NCBI GenBank assembly: GCA_040758525.1
Contig: JBFLVQ010000577.1
Location: 1 to 6,229, forward strand
DNA length: 6,229 nucleotides
Direction of reading: 5' to 3'
Origin: JBFLVQ01 sp040758525
Lineage (GTDB): Bacteria > Acidobacteriota > Blastocatellia > Chloracidobacteriales > JADJPF01
A model generated the notes under the pieces. That model was not told the origin of the DNA. It worked only from the letters and a program-made list of their open reading frames with translations, and did not search any database. Both the position numbers and the translations under genes were made by a program. Below, piece by piece: positions 5,416-6,229 of the stretch. Every line of letters starts with the position of its first letter. Position 1 is the stretch's first letter.

Positions 5416-6088
5416 AGTTCAGATTCAATGTTGTAGTGAGGAACTTAATCAATGGAGTCATCATTTTGCAAGCTGCTAAGAATTCCGACATAAAATCTTT
5501 TCCGCATACTTGCGCATTAGTAAATTTTACTGTGTTAACAAAGTCTTTTAGTTTTATATCTTCAATAAAGGGATGATCAGCAGTAAATCCCTTTGGTGGT
5601 CGTGATAGTCTTTCACCCTCTACTTTTAGTTTGCTCTTGTGAACCTGTTGCCAGGATTTTGGTTGTTCAACTATCGCAGTGCGTATGTTCCTCAGGGAAA
5701 CCGCATCAGGATGCCATAAACCGCCCCCAGCAAAACTTGCTCCTGGTTCAAGATGTAGATAGAAACCAGGAGATTGAACGTCTTTATTAGCTTCACGATG
5801 AGGAAAGTAGGCGGACGCATGAGTTTTATAAGGGCTCTTATCCGACGAGAATCTTACATCTCGATATATTCTAAAAAGTGAACCACCATTTGGTCGTGGA
5901 TCCGCAACAAAATATGGACTGATTTTGTCTAGACGATATGAAAAATCAGCAATAAATTGAAGAAATGGTTCACGTACAGCAGCTTCATAACGAGCCTTAT
6001 TTGCTGAAAACCAATCACGATTATTGTTTTTTCGTAAATCGGTCAAGAAACGAAATAGTTCGTTGGAAAAGTAGGCCTTTCCGCTCAT
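5411..6088 (-). CDS. DUF2461 domain-containing protein
   Basis: The 225-residue minus-strand product matches the DUF2461 (TIGR02453) family end to end: FLTDLRKNNNRDWF (14-27) near the N-terminus, LFRIYRDVRFSSDKSPYKTH (71-90), GFYLHLEPG (108-116), GGGLWHP (121-127), then LSRPPKGF (161-168) and DHP (171-173). No signal peptide or membrane helix is seen, so it should be cytosolic. The family is widespread in bacteria and some fungi, with no established reaction that I can name. Start is ATG at 6088-6086, about 20 codons before the conserved NNNRDWF block, as usual; no good Shine-Dalgarno site precedes it, but no better in-frame start exists. The gene is convergent with the TetR gene, 7 bp between stops, and seems unrelated to it. 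The structured leader upstream may affect its translation. Confidence 0.9.
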   Translation of the reverse strand: MSGKAYFSNELFRFLTDLRKNNNRDWFSANKARYEAAVREPFLQFIADFSYRLDKISPYFVADPRPNGGSLFRIYRDVRFSSDKSPYKTHASAYFPHREANKDVQSPGFYLHLEPGASFAGGGLWHPDAVSLRNIRTAIVEQPKSWQQVHKSKLKVEGERLSRPPKGFTADHPFIEDIKLKDFVNTVKFTNAQVCGKDFMSEFLAACKMMTPLIKFLTTTLNLNW

Positions 6089-6096
6089 AAGATTTC

Positions 6097-6214
6097 GGCG
6101 CAGAAACCTAGACCATTAGGTCTGGGAGGAAGCGCCCTCTCCCTTGTTGTAGTATGTTGAGTAGTTTTAAGACTTACTCAGGTCTGATCCTTTCGGATCA
6201 ATCTGCTTGCGCAG
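6097..6214 (-). other. Hairpin-rich leader or candidate structured RNA upstream of DUF2461
   Basis: Four local hairpins occupy this segment. GGCGC (6097-6101) pairs with GCGCC (6132-6136), closing a symmetric 5/5 internal loop and an 8-position inner stem, 6107-6114 with 6119-6126. TGAGTA (6158-6163) pairs with TACTCA (6175-6180). TGATCC (6185-6190) pairs with GGATCA (6195-6200), and CTGC (6203-6206) with GCAG (6211-6214). On the minus strand the last two loops read GAAA and GCAA, both GNRA tetraloops, which favours minus-strand transcription, that is the DUF2461 leader. The innermost stem, however, has a G-U pair on the plus strand and a C-A mismatch on the minus strand. I match it to no known riboswitch or RNA family. 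It may continue beyond the right edge. Confidence 0.4.
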
Positions 6215-6229
6215 TTAATGTGAGCCTCG

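Noticed and set aside
6102..6136. AGGAAGCGCC on the plus strand recalls the conserved GGAAGGAAGCAGC core of bacterial SRP RNA.
   Set aside because: The loop is ATTA instead of GGAA and the asymmetric and symmetric internal loops of SRP helix 8 are not reproduced; the similarity is too short.
6089..6229. The minus-strand segment with CTTAAAACT resembles a piece of 6S RNA.
   Set aside because: Only nine bases match; the long closing stem and central bubble of 6S RNA cannot be drawn in the visible sequence. A covariance search including sequence to the right would be decisive.

Overview
The window looks like a chromosomal segment from an Acidobacteriota bacterium, probably near class Blastocatellia. 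The main reason is the 821-residue MacB/FtsX-type permease of the 'acidobacterial duplicated orphan permease' (ADOP) kind, with its typical N-terminus (MQTLLQDLRYGARMLLKRPG). The moderate GC content and loosely packed, mostly monocistronic genes fit this. No tRNA, rRNA, insertion sequence, CRISPR array or phage gene is visible. The lineage call is inference from protein style, not from a marker gene.

Layout, left to right. (1) The last 47 codons of a DUF420 membrane protein (CtaM/YozB-like, linked to cytochrome oxidase assembly in Bacillus) run in from the left edge. (2) A 272-bp gap precedes a complete ADOP permease (417-2882) with a strong Shine-Dalgarno site; no ATPase partner lies nearby. 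(3) A 205-bp gap holding a 14-bp-armed inverted repeat precedes a small single-domain cupin with all four metal ligands (3088-3453). (4) About 400 bp without a gene contain weak hairpins, possible protein debris, a clear intrinsic terminator (3700-3737), and then a well-formed sigma-70 promoter whose spacer and start site are covered by two tandem TGACC-N3-GGTCA palindromes. (5) That promoter drives a classical NADP-type short-chain dehydrogenase (3857-4666), followed 86 bp later by a TetR-family repressor (4753-5403) with a TTG start and its own extended -10 promoter. (6) Convergent to it, with 7 bp between stop codons, is a DUF2461 protein on the minus strand (5411-6088). Upstream of its start lies a hairpin-dense leader running toward the right edge.

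The only evident functional unit is the SDR-TetR pair. The repressor probably controls the dehydrogenase through the double operator and is released by a small lipophilic or toxic ligand related to the SDR substrate; that is inference. The permease, cupin and DUF2461 gene look independent. Nothing here is a convincing new multi-gene system. The items most worth checking are the double operator, the tet-operator-like site before the repressor gene, the structured leader at 6097-6214, and the non-coding stretch ending in the orphan terminator at 3700.
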